Of a stretch of 64,000 bases of DNA, positions 34,206-43,742 are shown piece after piece. Origin of the DNA: Legionella sp. PATHC035 (GTDB lineage Bacteria > Pseudomonadota > Gammaproteobacteria > Legionellales > Legionellaceae); assembly GCF_026191115.1 (NCBI RefSeq), contig NZ_JAPHOT010000001.1, forward strand, positions 806,001 through 870,000. The letters are read 5' to 3'. Under the pieces are notes generated by a model. It saw only the letters and a program-made list of their open reading frames with translations, ran no database searches and had not been told where the DNA came from. The translations under genes were made by a program, and so were the position numbers. Positions within the stretch are counted from its first letter, which is position 1. Each line of letters opens with the position of its first letter.

Positions 34206-36737
34206 ATGCCTACCATTCGATTCAGAGAAACCCCACTAATCCGTGAAATTTTAACCATTTACAAAGACTTGCGAACGAAAGTCATGGAAAACATTCAAAG
34301 TAGCATTATTGAAGTTCCTGTAGAACAGCAAGGTTGGGGATACACATTTGGTCTGACCTATAAAGAAGGAGTTATCGAGGGATTGGAATATCCTCAGCCT
34401 GGTGGGTTATCAAACATAGCCAGGAAAATACAAGAGCAAAATCATTCAAAAAAAACTAAAAATAACTGTGATTTTTTCAACTTTGTTTACAATACGTGTT
34501 ATCAGTACATTGCGGATAATCAAAACCGTTATTTTGGTCGCGCCAATTTAAATGATATTTCACATGGCAAAGTTATAGCCATGATTTTACTGGCCCACCT
34601 TTGCCGTCAAGCGTTGGAAAGACCCCTTGAAGAACAAGAACGGTACAAAGATAGAGTTCAGCGTTTTACTGTTGAATTACTGAAACATAAAGACATTCAA
34701 AGTACAAATAGCCAGGATGACAAACTGCTTTCGTGTAAGTCGGCTCTTGAGCGCATATTTTCTGCATCACAACAAGACGACTCTTCAGATCAAGAAAATA
34801 AAATTGATGCATATTATCAGCATATTGAAGAAGCAACCCAAAAAATAAATGAATTGCTTGTAGGCGTTGATAACTACTTGCTGCCCTTGTTTAGTGGCCA
34901 AAATCAAATTGATGTGATGCATTTGCAGGCTCTGTATGAAAGAGAAAATCAAACTACTCTTACTGCTATAGAAAAAAGAGTAATGCATGACCCATTTATC
35001 GCGGAACTATTTGGCCAACCTACGGCAGCTTTGCATAATGACAACTTTCTAACACTTTATAAAGGACTGGATTATCAATTCCCTAAAGATGGTAATTTTT
35101 TATGGGAACAGTTTGGGGAAGAACAACAAAAAAACTTGATTAATTTATTAAAATTACGAGATAAATTACACGTATTGCAAAATGAGCTTAAAAAACTGCA
35201 TCATTTTGCCAGTGGCAACAAAATCAGTTATTTCAATGATTTTATTAAGTTGTCTGAACCTTACTTAAAGGATATTCATCATGTCAAAAGTGAGTTAAAT
35301 GTTCGTTTAGAAAAATTCGAAGCAGATTGCGGTAGCGTTTATCGAAAACGAAGTAAATCCCAAAGCGCAACACGAAACTTATGGGAACCTTTTTACTTAA
35401 ATAAACTTCCATTAGTTGGAGTACGAAATCATTTTATCACTACATCCCAACAAATTAGCGCAGCATTTGCCAACATTCCATTTGATTGCTTTGATGCACT
35501 AAAAGAATTCAGTAAGGAAGCTAATGAGATTTTAAAACGAGGGTATGCGCTATTTGGCAACGAGTTTGAGGTGGTAGATAGTGATTTTCAATCGGATATA
35601 TCAAGGGCACAAGCAAAAGAATTAAGTCGACAAGCTGAGCTTATTTTAGTAAAACAAAAAAATATCTTGGCAGAATATGATGAACTTCTTCTGCAAGCAC
35701 GACTGTCTTCTGATGAAACCACAAAAAAACTGGTCGAAATTCTTGAACGTCGTCGAGCTATTATTGCGCAAATTATCGAAGCCATTGAATCACAATCCAC
35801 TGATATTGCTGAAGAAGAAGGTTTTGTTCTTGTTGAAAGCAATAGCCATGAAACTAAAATACTGGAAGAAGAACAAACTACTGGTTTTTTACAAATTATC
35901 AGAAACTATTTATCTCGCCCCTCAGTGAGCTCGCTTGAATACAATGCATTACGAGAACAGCTGGAAAAGCAAGGCATTGAATTAAGCGAAGCCCGAAAAA
36001 GAAATGAGAGTGTCCAACAAGACAATCAAAGAAAAGATGAGTTGATTGTACAACAAGGCCTAGAAATTAAAGCATTGGGTGCCGAAATTGAAAAAAGAGA
36101 GGGACAATTAAAGCTGCTCGCAGGTATTGCAAATATCCCCAGGCTTGATGCGCATAATTCGCAATTACTCATTAAGCGCATTACCAACAACCAAACTGCG
36201 CAAGTAAACGAATTATTAACTTTAGTAAAAAACATGGAGGCCATCATCCAACAAGGAAGAAATTATGAAATAGCTTATGAGTCAAAAGCAAGCCAGTACG
36301 ATAACTCACTCTTTTTTAGTCATAATAATAATGGTAAAAATCATGCACGCAAGGTGATGAATGAGTGGATAAATCATCTGTACGCCATTACGAATCAAGT
36401 CATTACCGAAGCATTAGAAAATAAAGATCCTATGAATGCAGAGAAAATGATTGGGATCAGGAAATTTCTCTCAGACACCATAGTCGCTTCAATGAATGAT
36501 TTAATCACTACTGAAAATTACAGCAGTTATAAGCAACATTCGTTTCGAAATTATCTTCGTTATTTTCATCAACAGCTAATTGTTGATGGACAATTAAAAG
36601 AGACATTAGAGGATGAACCAGCGCTAATAAAAGACGTTGATGCAATTTTTGCAACAGTGAATAATTCGTTCAATAAAGAGGAATTAGAAGAATTCGAAAT
36701 GGCACTACAGAATCAAGGTGAATCCTTCTGTCTCTAA
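34206..36737 (+). CDS. Large coiled-coil protein, candidate effector
   Basis: 843 residues with no signal peptide or membrane segment. The first ~150 residues look globular (MPTIRFRETPLIREILTIYKDL, then CDFFNFVYNTCYQYIADNQNRYFG). From about 190 the chain is mostly helical and highly charged. Heptad-like coiled coils lie at about 470-540 and 580-640 (YNALREQLEKQGIELSEARKRNESVQQD). The end (LEEFEMALQNQGESFCL) is Glu-rich before an uncharged tail, which could serve as a Dot/Icm C-terminal signal. I recognise no named family. It stands alone between the synthetase remnant and the tRNA gene. The effector role is inferred from architecture and genome type only. Confidence 0.65.
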   Translation: MPTIRFRETPLIREILTIYKDLRTKVMENIQSSIIEVPVEQQGWGYTFGLTYKEGVIEGLEYPQPGGLSNIARKIQEQNHSKKTKNNCDFFNFVYNTCYQYIADNQNRYFGRANLNDISHGKVIAMILLAHLCRQALERPLEEQERYKDRVQRFTVELLKHKDIQSTNSQDDKLLSCKSALERIFSASQQDDSSDQENKIDAYYQHIEEATQKINELLVGVDNYLLPLFSGQNQIDVMHLQALYERENQTTLTAIEKRVMHDPFIAELFGQPTAALHNDNFLTLYKGLDYQFPKDGNFLWEQFGEEQQKNLINLLKLRDKLHVLQNELKKLHHFASGNKISYFNDFIKLSEPYLKDIHHVKSELNVRLEKFEADCGSVYRKRSKSQSATRNLWEPFYLNKLPLVGVRNHFITTSQQISAAFANIPFDCFDALKEFSKEANEILKRGYALFGNEFEVVDSDFQSDISRAQAKELSRQAELILVKQKNILAEYDELLLQARLSSDETTKKLVEILERRRAIIAQIIEAIESQSTDIAEEEGFVLVESNSHETKILEEEQTTGFLQIIRNYLSRPSVSSLEYNALREQLEKQGIELSEARKRNESVQQDNQRKDELIVQQGLEIKALGAEIEKREGQLKLLAGIANIPRLDAHNSQLLIKRITNNQTAQVNELLTLVKNMEAIIQQGRNYEIAYESKASQYDNSLFFSHNNNGKNHARKVMNEWINHLYAITNQVITEALENKDPMNAEKMIGIRKFLSDTIVASMNDLITTENYSSYKQHSFRNYLRYFHQQLIVDGQLKETLEDEPALIKDVDAIFATVNNSFNKEELEEFEMALQNQGESFCL

Positions 36738-36752
36738 GTCGATTTTTTTTGA

Positions 36753-36825
36753 TAGGCCGTATAGGGATCGAACCTATGACCAAGAGATTAAGAGTCTCCT
36801 GCTCTACCAGCTGAGCTAACGGCCC
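36753..36825 (-). tRNA. tRNA-Lys (anticodon CTT)
   Basis: On the minus strand the 73 bases fold as a cloverleaf. The acceptor arm is GGGCCGT/ACGGCCT with one G-U pair at the end, and the D-arm carries AGCTCAGCTGGTAGAGC. The anticodon stem is followed by loop CTCTTAA, which reads CTT. The T-arm is TAGGTTCGATCCCTA, and the discriminator is A. The CCA end is not encoded and must be added. It reads the Lys codon AAG. Confidence 0.95.
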
Positions 36826-36989
36826 GTTTTAAAAGGAATTGTAATTAGATCCACAATATATTGATTACACATAAAAATAGTAGCTGATAAAGATAAATTT
36901 TGCCATATGACAATTAATTATCATAAAAGTTGATGCAGAGGTTATTTTAAGTTTTTGAGTCTCATTCTATTCAATAACAAATAGTTTAA

Positions 36990-37028
36990 CCCGGATATGG
37001 CAAAGCATTACCATTCCGGGATTTTTTT
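36990..37028. terminator. Terminator downstream of the MFS gene
   Basis: CCCGGA-T-ATGG / CCAT-TCCGGG forms a stem of ten pairs with one bulge around a ten-base loop (36990-37020) and is followed by seven T on the plus strand. It directly abuts the stop codon of the minus-strand MFS gene, so it is probably bidirectional or protects that mRNA end. Confidence 0.7.
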
Positions 37029-38256
37029 AAGTAGGAGACTCTACAGGATAAAGTTTTGCACTGCCATAATTCTCCCGATACGTCAGAAACAGGAAACCAA
37101 TAACCCCCATTGCCAGGGTAACAGGAATAACGCCTACTCCGTAAACAAAGGCATTTGCTTCACGAATACCGCCATTTGCATTGATGACAAAACCAATCAC
37201 TGAATGAAAGGCATAGCCAAAAATCATGATGATCATATTCGCAATCGCCGTAGTCAAACCTGCAAGGTGCTCTGGCACAAAAGTTGAGACTTTATAAATC
37301 GCCAAGATTTGATAAGCGCAACACATTCCAACCAATATAAAGGATATCGTAATACTGGATACGGTTAACATTCCAGCAATAAGTAAGCTAAAGACCACGA
37401 ACATGGTTATGCCTGCGGCAATAATCGTTCCGAGGTAATACCCTGTTTTTTCCGCGATTAAACTTAAAATCGGCGAGCCAAAACACATTCCTATGAAAAT
37501 CATTGAAGGCAAATAATTTGCTGTCGATGTATTCAAACCGTAGACCTGTTTTAAAAAACCAGAACCCCATACATCAGAAAAACCTTCAAGCGGACCGAGC
37601 ATCAATCCAGCAAAGAAACAGAGCAAAATTACTTTTTTGTTGGTAAACACGGTTTTAATATTTGCAAGGGCTGAGGCCTGATAAGCAGGTTTCTCGTCAG
37701 GTACAATAAAATAAGTGATGCAAGCAAGAATGAGTCCAACAGCAATGAATACTTCGACTACCATTTTATAACCCACTGCATGACACATATAACTCACAGG
37801 ACCACCACCATAAACAGCTCCTATCAGTCCTATCATCACAGAAAAACTGAGCATTCGAGAAAAATGCTGTTCCTTGAACGTCATCCGTATTATTTTAAAT
37901 GTCCCCAAAATTGCAGCTGAAGAGCCAATACCAATGAGCGCCCTTCCTATAAGAGGATAGGCCCAATGGTCAGCAAAAATAAGGGGTAACAATCCAACAA
38001 CAGGAAGCAAAATGCATAAAGTCATCACTTTTCGTGGACCATAACGATCCAGCATAATCCCAATGGGCAAATGCATTAAAGAATAACCAAGATAATAAAC
38101 ACCAGAAAACTGCCCAAAGACTGTCGCATCAATGTGAAATCGTGATGTGATATCATCCATCATGATATTGGGCATTACTCTGAGAACATATTGATAGGCA
38201 TAGAATATGGAGGCAACAATCCATACAAACCAGGCAACAATTCGTGATGTAGACAT
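37027..38256 (-). CDS. MFS transporter
   Basis: About 409 residues from the ATG at 38256. That ATG has GAGG eight bases upstream and is preferred over a start 13 codons earlier. Twelve hydrophobic segments are visible. The A motif between helices 2 and 3 reads GIMLDRYGPRKVM, with a weaker counterpart in the second half. VASIFYAYQYVLRVMPNIM at the N-terminus is a pattern common in Legionella and Coxiella MFS permeases, including those required for nutrient supply in the vacuole. The substrate cannot be read from sequence and an amino acid is a guess. The Lrp/AsnC-type regulator starts 200 bases away in the opposite direction and may control this gene. Confidence 0.85.
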   Translation of the reverse strand: MSTSRIVAWFVWIVASIFYAYQYVLRVMPNIMMDDITSRFHIDATVFGQFSGVYYLGYSLMHLPIGIMLDRYGPRKVMTLCILLPVVGLLPLIFADHWAYPLIGRALIGIGSSAAILGTFKIIRMTFKEQHFSRMLSFSVMIGLIGAVYGGGPVSYMCHAVGYKMVVEVFIAVGLILACITYFIVPDEKPAYQASALANIKTVFTNKKVILLCFFAGLMLGPLEGFSDVWGSGFLKQVYGLNTSTANYLPSMIFIGMCFGSPILSLIAEKTGYYLGTIIAAGITMFVVFSLLIAGMLTVSSITISFILVGMCCAYQILAIYKVSTFVPEHLAGLTTAIANMIIMIFGYAFHSVIGFVINANGGIREANAFVYGVGVIPVTLAMGVIGFLFLTYRENYGSAKLYPVESPT

Positions 38257-38456
38257 AAAAATCCTCGAAAAAACAAGTAGCCAATTGATGCACAATGACT
38301 ATAACCTGCGCATCAGTATATTCTAATTCATTTGTTTTGAAATTTTATTGCAAATATAGGCGGTTAATGAATAAATTTGAATTTTAATTTCACTTTATTA
38401 TTATTTATTGGAATAAAATGCTAATATATAAATTATTTATGTAATTTTTAAAAATT

Positions 38457-38924
38457 ATGGACCGTACAGATAAAAAAATTCTTGATATCCTGCAATCCAA
38501 TTGCCAAATTAACAACCAAGAACTTGCTGACATGGTGGCTTTATCTCCTTCCCCTTGTCTTCGCCGAGTTAAGTTGTTAGAAGATCAGGGGTACATCAAG
38601 AAAAAGGTTGCCCTTCTTGAACCTGAAAAAATAGGTTTAAAATTATCCGTGATTGTTTTGGTTGGATTAAACAGTCATCAGCCTTCCGTGATGAATCAGT
38701 TTGAAGAAGAGGTGCGTTTTCTTCCTGAAATAGTTCAGTGTTATTTAATCACCGGACAATCAGCAGATTACGTATTGAAAGTGATTGTACCTGATCTCAA
38801 TGCCTATCAATCTTTTTTATTAGATAAACTAACACGTATCAATGGGGTAACCAGCGTACAATCCAGTTTTATATTGAGAACCATTTGCGAGACAACAACG
38901 CTGCCATTAGATCATCTTGACTAG
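38457..38924 (+). CDS. Lrp/AsnC-family transcription regulator
   Basis: 155 residues, standard length. The N-terminal helix-turn-helix is KILDILQSNCQINNQELADMVALSPSPCLRRVKLLEDQGYIKKKVALLEPEKIG, a clear AsnC-type module. It is followed by a RAM/AsnC ligand-binding domain (SVIVLVGLNSH, then CYLITGQSADYVLKVIVPDLNAYQSFLLDKL). These proteins form dimers to octamers and sense amino acids. It is divergent from the MFS gene with about 200 very AT-rich bases between, where its operator is likely to lie. A hairpin at 38976-39007 follows the gene. Confidence 0.9.
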   Translation: MDRTDKKILDILQSNCQINNQELADMVALSPSPCLRRVKLLEDQGYIKKKVALLEPEKIGLKLSVIVLVGLNSHQPSVMNQFEEEVRFLPEIVQCYLITGQSADYVLKVIVPDLNAYQSFLLDKLTRINGVTSVQSSFILRTICETTTLPLDHLD

Positions 38925-38975
38925 ATGCCAAGGACTGCTTTTAAGCCTTACTTTGCCTGCATAAAATTGTTGATT

Positions 38976-39007
38976 AGGACAATCATGGCCAGACCCAGGA
39001 TTGTCCT
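38976..39007 (+). terminator. Hairpin after the Lrp-family gene
   Basis: AGGACAATC and GATTGTCCT pair over nine bases around a 14-base loop, 52 bases after the stop codon. The T-run is poor (CTCTT), so the hairpin is certain and termination only probable. Confidence 0.5.
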
Positions 39008-39203
39008 CTCTTAAAGCACCTCTTTTTCTATTCTCTCAATCATCACCTCAAATAAAGTTTCAGTAATTTGCTTTCTTTATAGACCCAAGGTATACAATTT
39101 AAGTAATACTTACTGTGACTCATTGAATAATAGCGATACATTGCGGAGCGTAGATGCTTTGGCCAAACCGCATATATGTCATTGAATAAAAAGGAAATAA
39201 TAG

Positions 39204-41459
39204 ATGACAAAAACAGTTGACTTTTTACTTGTTGGCGGGGGACTTTCCTGCGCATTTAGTGCCGACACTTTGAGAAAGGAAGGTGCCAATGGCAAAATCA
39301 CCATTCTATCGGAAGAGAGTTTTCTCCCCTACCTCCGTCCGCAACTCGCTAGAGGATTTTTGAGTGGAGCACGAAAAAAAGAACACATGGTTTTATTCGA
39401 TGAAGACTATTATAAAAGAAATGAGATCGAGGTTCTGCTCAATACCAAAGTGCTATCGGTTGATACAGAAAAAAAGAGAGTCAAAACCGATCATGCTGGA
39501 AACCTATACTTTAACCAATTGCTTATTGCCACCGGTTGCAGCCCTCAAAGGCTCTATCTACCAGGAAGCCAATTAGACAAGATCTACTACCTTAAAACAA
39601 TTCTCGATGCCCAACCCATCATTGATGAAATAAAAAATGCAAAAAAAGTAGTCATTTTGGGAGGAAGCTATATTGGCGTTGAGATCGCCTCTTTATTGGT
39701 GAAAAAAAAGATAAAGGTCACCATTGTTACCGAAGAGTTTCATTTGTTCAATGTCAGTTCCTCTGCTGAGATTGCTGCCTTTATCACTCAAAATGGCGTT
39801 GAAGTACTCCTCAATGAAACAGTAAAAAAATTTAACGGTAAAAATCAGGTTCACTCAGTCGAGACCAGCACAGGAAAAATTTTATCATGTGACTTTGTAC
39901 TCATTAGCGATAAATATTTTCCGGTTACTGATTTTCTACAAGGCAGTGGCATTAAGGTCAATGACGGCATCATTGTAGATCAGTACTTGCAAACAAATAA
40001 AAAAGACATCTACGCCTCGGGTGATGTTGCTAATTTCTTTGATCCCGTATTTAGAAGATGTCATCGAAATGGAGGAATGGATAATGCAATCAAACAAGGA
40101 AAAATTGCCGCATATAACATGATGGGCATGAGAAAAAGCTACCACAGCGCATCGTATTTCAATCTCCATGCCTTTGATACCTATATTGTCATTATTGGTG
40201 ATACGACGGATGCTACAGAGCGAATTGTAAGAGGATCGATTAAGGAAAAAAATTGCTCCATCTTGTATTTAAAGGATGGATTATTGCAAGGTGCCTTTTT
40301 TTCTGGGCGCCCCATAGAAGAAATTAAAGCTGCAGAATCACTCATTATCAATCGAGTCAATATAAAGACCCATAAAAAAAAGCTTTTTGATATACACTTC
40401 CCTCTGGAGAAAATTGCACTCCAAACAATTCTTACGCTACAGGGAGGCGGTGCGTTAGGGGCTTTTGAATGTGGTGTGGTCAAGGCGATGGAAGAGCATG
40501 GAGTTTATCCAGATATTGTTTCCGGAATTTCTATAGGTGCATTTAACTCCGCAATTATTGCTGGCAATCCAAAACATGCTACAGAGGCTTTAGAAAGTTT
40601 TTGGAATGATCTTGCTTTAGATACGTTGCAGGTTTCCGATGAACAAACTCGGCGAATTCTCTCTTCTTGGCAGGCTATGATTTGGGGCTCCCCCAACTTC
40701 TTTCATCCCAAATGGACCATGCCAATATTTAGTGCAGATCAATCTCCAATACACTGGACAAGTTTTTACGATACTTTTTACGTTAAGGATCTTTTACGCA
40801 AATACATTAATTGTGATACGTTAAAGGACAGCCCCATTCGTCTGCTGGTCATGGCAGTTAATGTTGAAACATCTGAATTTGAAACGTTTGATAGTTATAC
40901 TGATAACATCACTCTGGACCATATTCTTGCCAGTGGCAGTTTGCCTCCAGGCTTTCCATGGACAACCATTAATAATAAACATTACTGGGATGGGGGAATC
41001 ATAAGCAATACCCCAATTGATTCAACACTCGATGTCTGCGGCCAATCAAACAAAAAAATTTATACCGTTGAGCTCTATTCAAGGCATCGAGCTCTTCCTA
41101 AAAATATGATTGAAGTTCTCTCAAGAAAAGATGAGATCTTATACTCAGAAAAGATAAGAAAAGACATACGAACTACAGATCTTATCAACAACTATAAAAA
41201 GCTAATTGAACAAATTTTGCGTTTATGTGAGCCTAAGGTAGCTGAAGAAATCAGACAATTTCCTGCGTACATTCAAGCAATGGGTGATGCGGGCATACAA
41301 TCCATCACGCGAATTATCCGCGAAGTAGGAAAAAATGAACCCTATTCATGGGACTCTGATTTTTCAAGAGAGACTATAGAGCAGCATAAGAAAAATGGTT
41401 ATAAAACGGCCAAGAAAATCCTGGAAAAAGAAGCATTGAAAAGGAAATCGGCTAAATAA
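39204..41459 (+). CDS. Fusion of FAD/NAD(P) oxidoreductase and patatin-like phospholipase
   Basis: 751 residues in one frame. Residues 1-395 are a two-dinucleotide flavoprotein: FAD site VDFLLVGGGLSCAFSADTL (about 5-23), NAD(P) site KKVVILGGSYIGVEIASLL (about 148-166) and a second FAD motif IYASGDVANFF (about 273-283). This is the AIF/rubredoxin-reductase group without a redox-active Cys pair. Residues about 408-690 are a patatin lipase: oxyanion loop QGGGALGAFECG, nucleophile Ser443 in SGISIGAFN, and Asp596 in YWDGG. The catalytic dyad is complete, so acyl hydrolase activity is expected. No signal peptide or membrane helix is seen. I know of no standard enzyme with this pairing. The start at AAAAGGAAATAATAG-ATG has a good ribosome site. 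Confidence 0.85.
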   Translation: MTKTVDFLLVGGGLSCAFSADTLRKEGANGKITILSEESFLPYLRPQLARGFLSGARKKEHMVLFDEDYYKRNEIEVLLNTKVLSVDTEKKRVKTDHAGNLYFNQLLIATGCSPQRLYLPGSQLDKIYYLKTILDAQPIIDEIKNAKKVVILGGSYIGVEIASLLVKKKIKVTIVTEEFHLFNVSSSAEIAAFITQNGVEVLLNETVKKFNGKNQVHSVETSTGKILSCDFVLISDKYFPVTDFLQGSGIKVNDGIIVDQYLQTNKKDIYASGDVANFFDPVFRRCHRNGGMDNAIKQGKIAAYNMMGMRKSYHSASYFNLHAFDTYIVIIGDTTDATERIVRGSIKEKNCSILYLKDGLLQGAFFSGRPIEEIKAAESLIINRVNIKTHKKKLFDIHFPLEKIALQTILTLQGGGALGAFECGVVKAMEEHGVYPDIVSGISIGAFNSAIIAGNPKHATEALESFWNDLALDTLQVSDEQTRRILSSWQAMIWGSPNFFHPKWTMPIFSADQSPIHWTSFYDTFYVKDLLRKYINCDTLKDSPIRLLVMAVNVETSEFETFDSYTDNITLDHILASGSLPPGFPWTTINNKHYWDGGIISNTPIDSTLDVCGQSNKKIYTVELYSRHRALPKNMIEVLSRKDEILYSEKIRKDIRTTDLINNYKKLIEQILRLCEPKVAEEIRQFPAYIQAMGDAGIQSITRIIREVGKNEPYSWDSDFSRETIEQHKKNGYKTAKKILEKEALKRKSAK

Positions 41460-41772
41460 ATCAGACTGACCCTAATGGGACTAAGTGAAGGAAAAATAAC
41501 GCCCCTCTACATCCCTAGGATTGTTCGTGAGAGGTAGAAATAGACTAAAGTGAGTCAAAAATTCGTTACACAATGCCCTACAGGCATGGTGTAACCTACA
41601 ATGCGACTAAGATTCATGTTATATCAGTTGTATTGTTTCTCAGTTAGCATTATTGAAAATAAACGTACATCATTCTCTGCGAGGGCGGGAATTACATGGA
41701 TGCAGTTTGGCAATGAGCCTATCATTCCAAACTATTTTTTAACAAAGCTTTCTCAGTATGAAAAGGACCATC
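41460..41772. other. Intergenic region with strong hairpin
   Basis: The 313-base gap contains a near-perfect hairpin at 41565-41595: GTTACAC/GTGTAAC and ATGCC/GGCAT around a CTACA loop, with one A-G mismatch. No T-run follows. It lies 177 bases before the next gene and could be an operator or a leader structure. No small gene is seen. Confidence 0.5.
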
Positions 41773-42390
41773 ATGCTCTGGGCACTGATTTCTCTATTTT
41801 TCTTCTGGCTAGTTTTTCGAGAGCTCACGGGTAATTTACCCATATCCAAAGGATATCTTATTACGGTACTGAGCTTGGCTTTGTTATTTGCATGGCCTCC
41901 ATATCATCACTGGCACTTTGAACGTTTTTTAACAGCAATAGCTGGCCAACTGGCTGAAAATCACCCAGCAAAAGTACATTGCAATACTTTATTTGACACA
42001 CTGTTTGATGAAGAACCCAGAGTCTATGGCCATGCTGATCCTAAAACTGGATATATTGTCATCCAATATCCGAGATGCTCTCTATTAATGGATTATCTTC
42101 ACCACCCTGAACTCGCAAACATGCAAGAATTGATTAGTTTGGATATCCTGACTCATGAAAGCATGCATGCACGTGGCGAGTACAATGAAGCGAAAACTGA
42201 ATGTGAAGCAGTACAAAGAAACTATCGCACAGCAAAACTGCTTGGGGTTCCAGACAATATTGCGAAACAAAATGCTCTCGACTACTACAATGGCTTTTAC
42301 ATGAAGCGTCACGATGGTTATTTCTCAAAAGAATGTGCTCCAGGTAAAAGCCTGGATGAACATTTAAATGATTCAACTTGGGATGAATAA
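41773..42390 (+). CDS. Membrane-anchored HExxH metallopeptidase-like protein
   Basis: About 205 residues from the ATG at 41773, which has AAAAGG as ribosome site; an ATG five codons upstream has none. Two hydrophobic segments (ALISLFFFWLVF and YLITVLSLALLFAW) cover the first 45 residues. The rest faces one side. The zinc motif is LTHESMHARGEYNEAKTECEA, that is His-Glu-x-x-His with candidate third ligands Glu a few residues on. That Glu/Cys-rich helix resembles small membrane zincins. An unknown protease role is likely, with no substrate to propose. The gene is convergent with the NUDIX gene, 10 bases apart. Confidence 0.65.
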   Translation: MLWALISLFFFWLVFRELTGNLPISKGYLITVLSLALLFAWPPYHHWHFERFLTAIAGQLAENHPAKVHCNTLFDTLFDEEPRVYGHADPKTGYIVIQYPRCSLLMDYLHHPELANMQELISLDILTHESMHARGEYNEAKTECEAVQRNYRTAKLLGVPDNIAKQNALDYYNGFYMKRHDGYFSKECAPGKSLDEHLNDSTWDE

Positions 42391-42400
42391 TTAGGGCTGC

Positions 42401-42826
42401 TTATCGCGAACGAAGATATCCCTCAGCAAGTAAACGCGGCAAAATCTGTTGCCCCAAAATTGAAGCAAATTGATATCCGCTCGTTTTAAAATGAGCATCT
42501 AACCATACGAAATGATCAATCTCACTGCCAGCAACTGGACTGCTATCAATACGCACAAAATAGGTACGCATCACCAATAATGCATCTTCATAGATAGCCT
42601 TTGCCCGGAACTCATCATAAGGAATAATGGACAGGACACCGACATGCAATTCTTCAAATAATTCCCTTCTTAATGCGTCTTCATCCGTTTCTCCAGATTC
42701 AATCTTACCTCCAGGGACAATATACTGATTGGGTGGTTTCCCCCGTTTATGTACGGCCAATACTCGATGCTGTGCATCAAAAATTAATGCACCAGCTTTA
42801 AAAATAGTTGTCACCAATTGATTCAT
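42401..42826 (-). CDS. NUDIX hydrolase
   Basis: 141 residues with a complete Nudix box GGKIESGETDEDALRRELFEEL (GX5EX7REUXEEXGU) at about residues 40-61. The enzyme hydrolyses nucleoside diphosphates linked to another group, and the small size suits an ADP-ribose or modified nucleotide type. The start overlaps the end of the upstream zinc-ribbon gene by 29 bases, which implies translational coupling. AAGG sits 10-13 bases before the ATG. The pairing with a protein of unknown role suggests they act in the same process. Confidence 0.85.
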   Translation of the reverse strand: MNQLVTTIFKAGALIFDAQHRVLAVHKRGKPPNQYIVPGGKIESGETDEDALRRELFEELHVGVLSIIPYDEFRAKAIYEDALLVMRTYFVRIDSSPVAGSEIDHFVWLDAHFKTSGYQFASILGQQILPRLLAEGYLRSR

Positions 42827-43742
42827 TTTCTAATACCTTCTCTGTTAAGTCAGTTAATTGGTTTAAAATGGCTATAGATGGATTACTAATACTTTTGGAA
42901 GTAGTAAATACTGTATTGCATTGTTCGCACCGGTGTTGTTGATGAGGAACTACCGCAAGAACTTCTTGATCAAAATGAGCATGATAGCAACTCGGACAGC
43001 TTAGGCTAGTTAAATAGCGCTTGAGTTGAGGAATTGCTTTTTGAATTTGCAATACACGCACCATTTCAATATCCAGAAGAATTCCATTGACCCAAACTTC
43101 GCTATAGGTGTTATCAATGACGCGCTTTTTTTCACTATTGTACGCATGGACATGAATTGCACTTTCTTCCAAACGTTGTGCCGTCCAAATAATTGAAGGA
43201 TTTGAACCCCAAATCTGAAATCCACCTGGATATCGTGTGCTATCTAAAGATATTTTACGTTGCGGCATTATCGAGGGTCGCTTTACTAATTTATCATCAA
43301 GTATCTCTTTGAATCGAATCACCGGGTTTGCAACACAACGCGTGTTGGTTAAGCTTAAACCGCCACAAAAGGTACAATAATGTTCAAAAGAAGGGAGAAC
43401 TGAAGCCAAGTCTTTATCAAGTAGTTCTGCGCCACAATGACTGCAATTCAAACTAACGATATCAAAATCAAAAATTGAGCTCATGGTGTAACTTAGAGCG
43501 CACTCTTCCGTAAGGGTCATCGATTTTTCTTGCCAGATTAGCTCAACTTCCGGGAATGATTGGTCTATTATTTTTTTGCGCGAGTCAGCCATTCTTGCAT
43601 GAATATGAACACCGCGATCAAATTTCTTATCGTAGCTATCAAACACTGCAGGTAAAGCACCCCATGCAGCGACTCCCCCAGGAAAATCATCCAGATTGAT
43701 TGAAATGGATGCACGTTTCAACATTGGAATATTATTGAGCAT
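42798..43742 (-). CDS. Duplicated zinc-ribbon protein of unknown function
   Basis: 314 residues, no signal peptide. The protein is two copies of a ~145-residue unit. Each opens with a strand domain (SINLDDFPGGVAAWGALPAVF and SLDSTRYPGGFQIWGSNPSII) containing HIHAR or HVHAY. Each then carries two CxxC knuckles: CSHC with CTFC in the first, and CPSC with CEQC in the second. Together these could bind one zinc per copy. The first unit has 'RCVANPVIRF' and the second 'SISNPSIAIL' after the last knuckle, which confirms the duplication. Nucleic-acid or protein binding is plausible. It is translated just before the NUDIX gene. Confidence 0.7.
   Translation of the reverse strand: MLNNIPMLKRASISINLDDFPGGVAAWGALPAVFDSYDKKFDRGVHIHARMADSRKKIIDQSFPEVELIWQEKSMTLTEECALSYTMSSIFDFDIVSLNCSHCGAELLDKDLASVLPSFEHYCTFCGGLSLTNTRCVANPVIRFKEILDDKLVKRPSIMPQRKISLDSTRYPGGFQIWGSNPSIIWTAQRLEESAIHVHAYNSEKKRVIDNTYSEVWVNGILLDIEMVRVLQIQKAIPQLKRYLTSLSCPSCYHAHFDQEVLAVVPHQQHRCEQCNTVFTTSKSISNPSIAILNQLTDLTEKVLENESIGDNYF

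Noticed and set aside
35588..35842. Minus-strand Ser-rich frame in the coiled-coil gene
   Set aside because: Antisense shadow of charged helices; Ser/Cys-rich composition is the usual artefact.
41601..41834. 77-codon frame before the HExxH gene
   Set aside because: Overlaps the real start in another frame and lacks a ribosome site.
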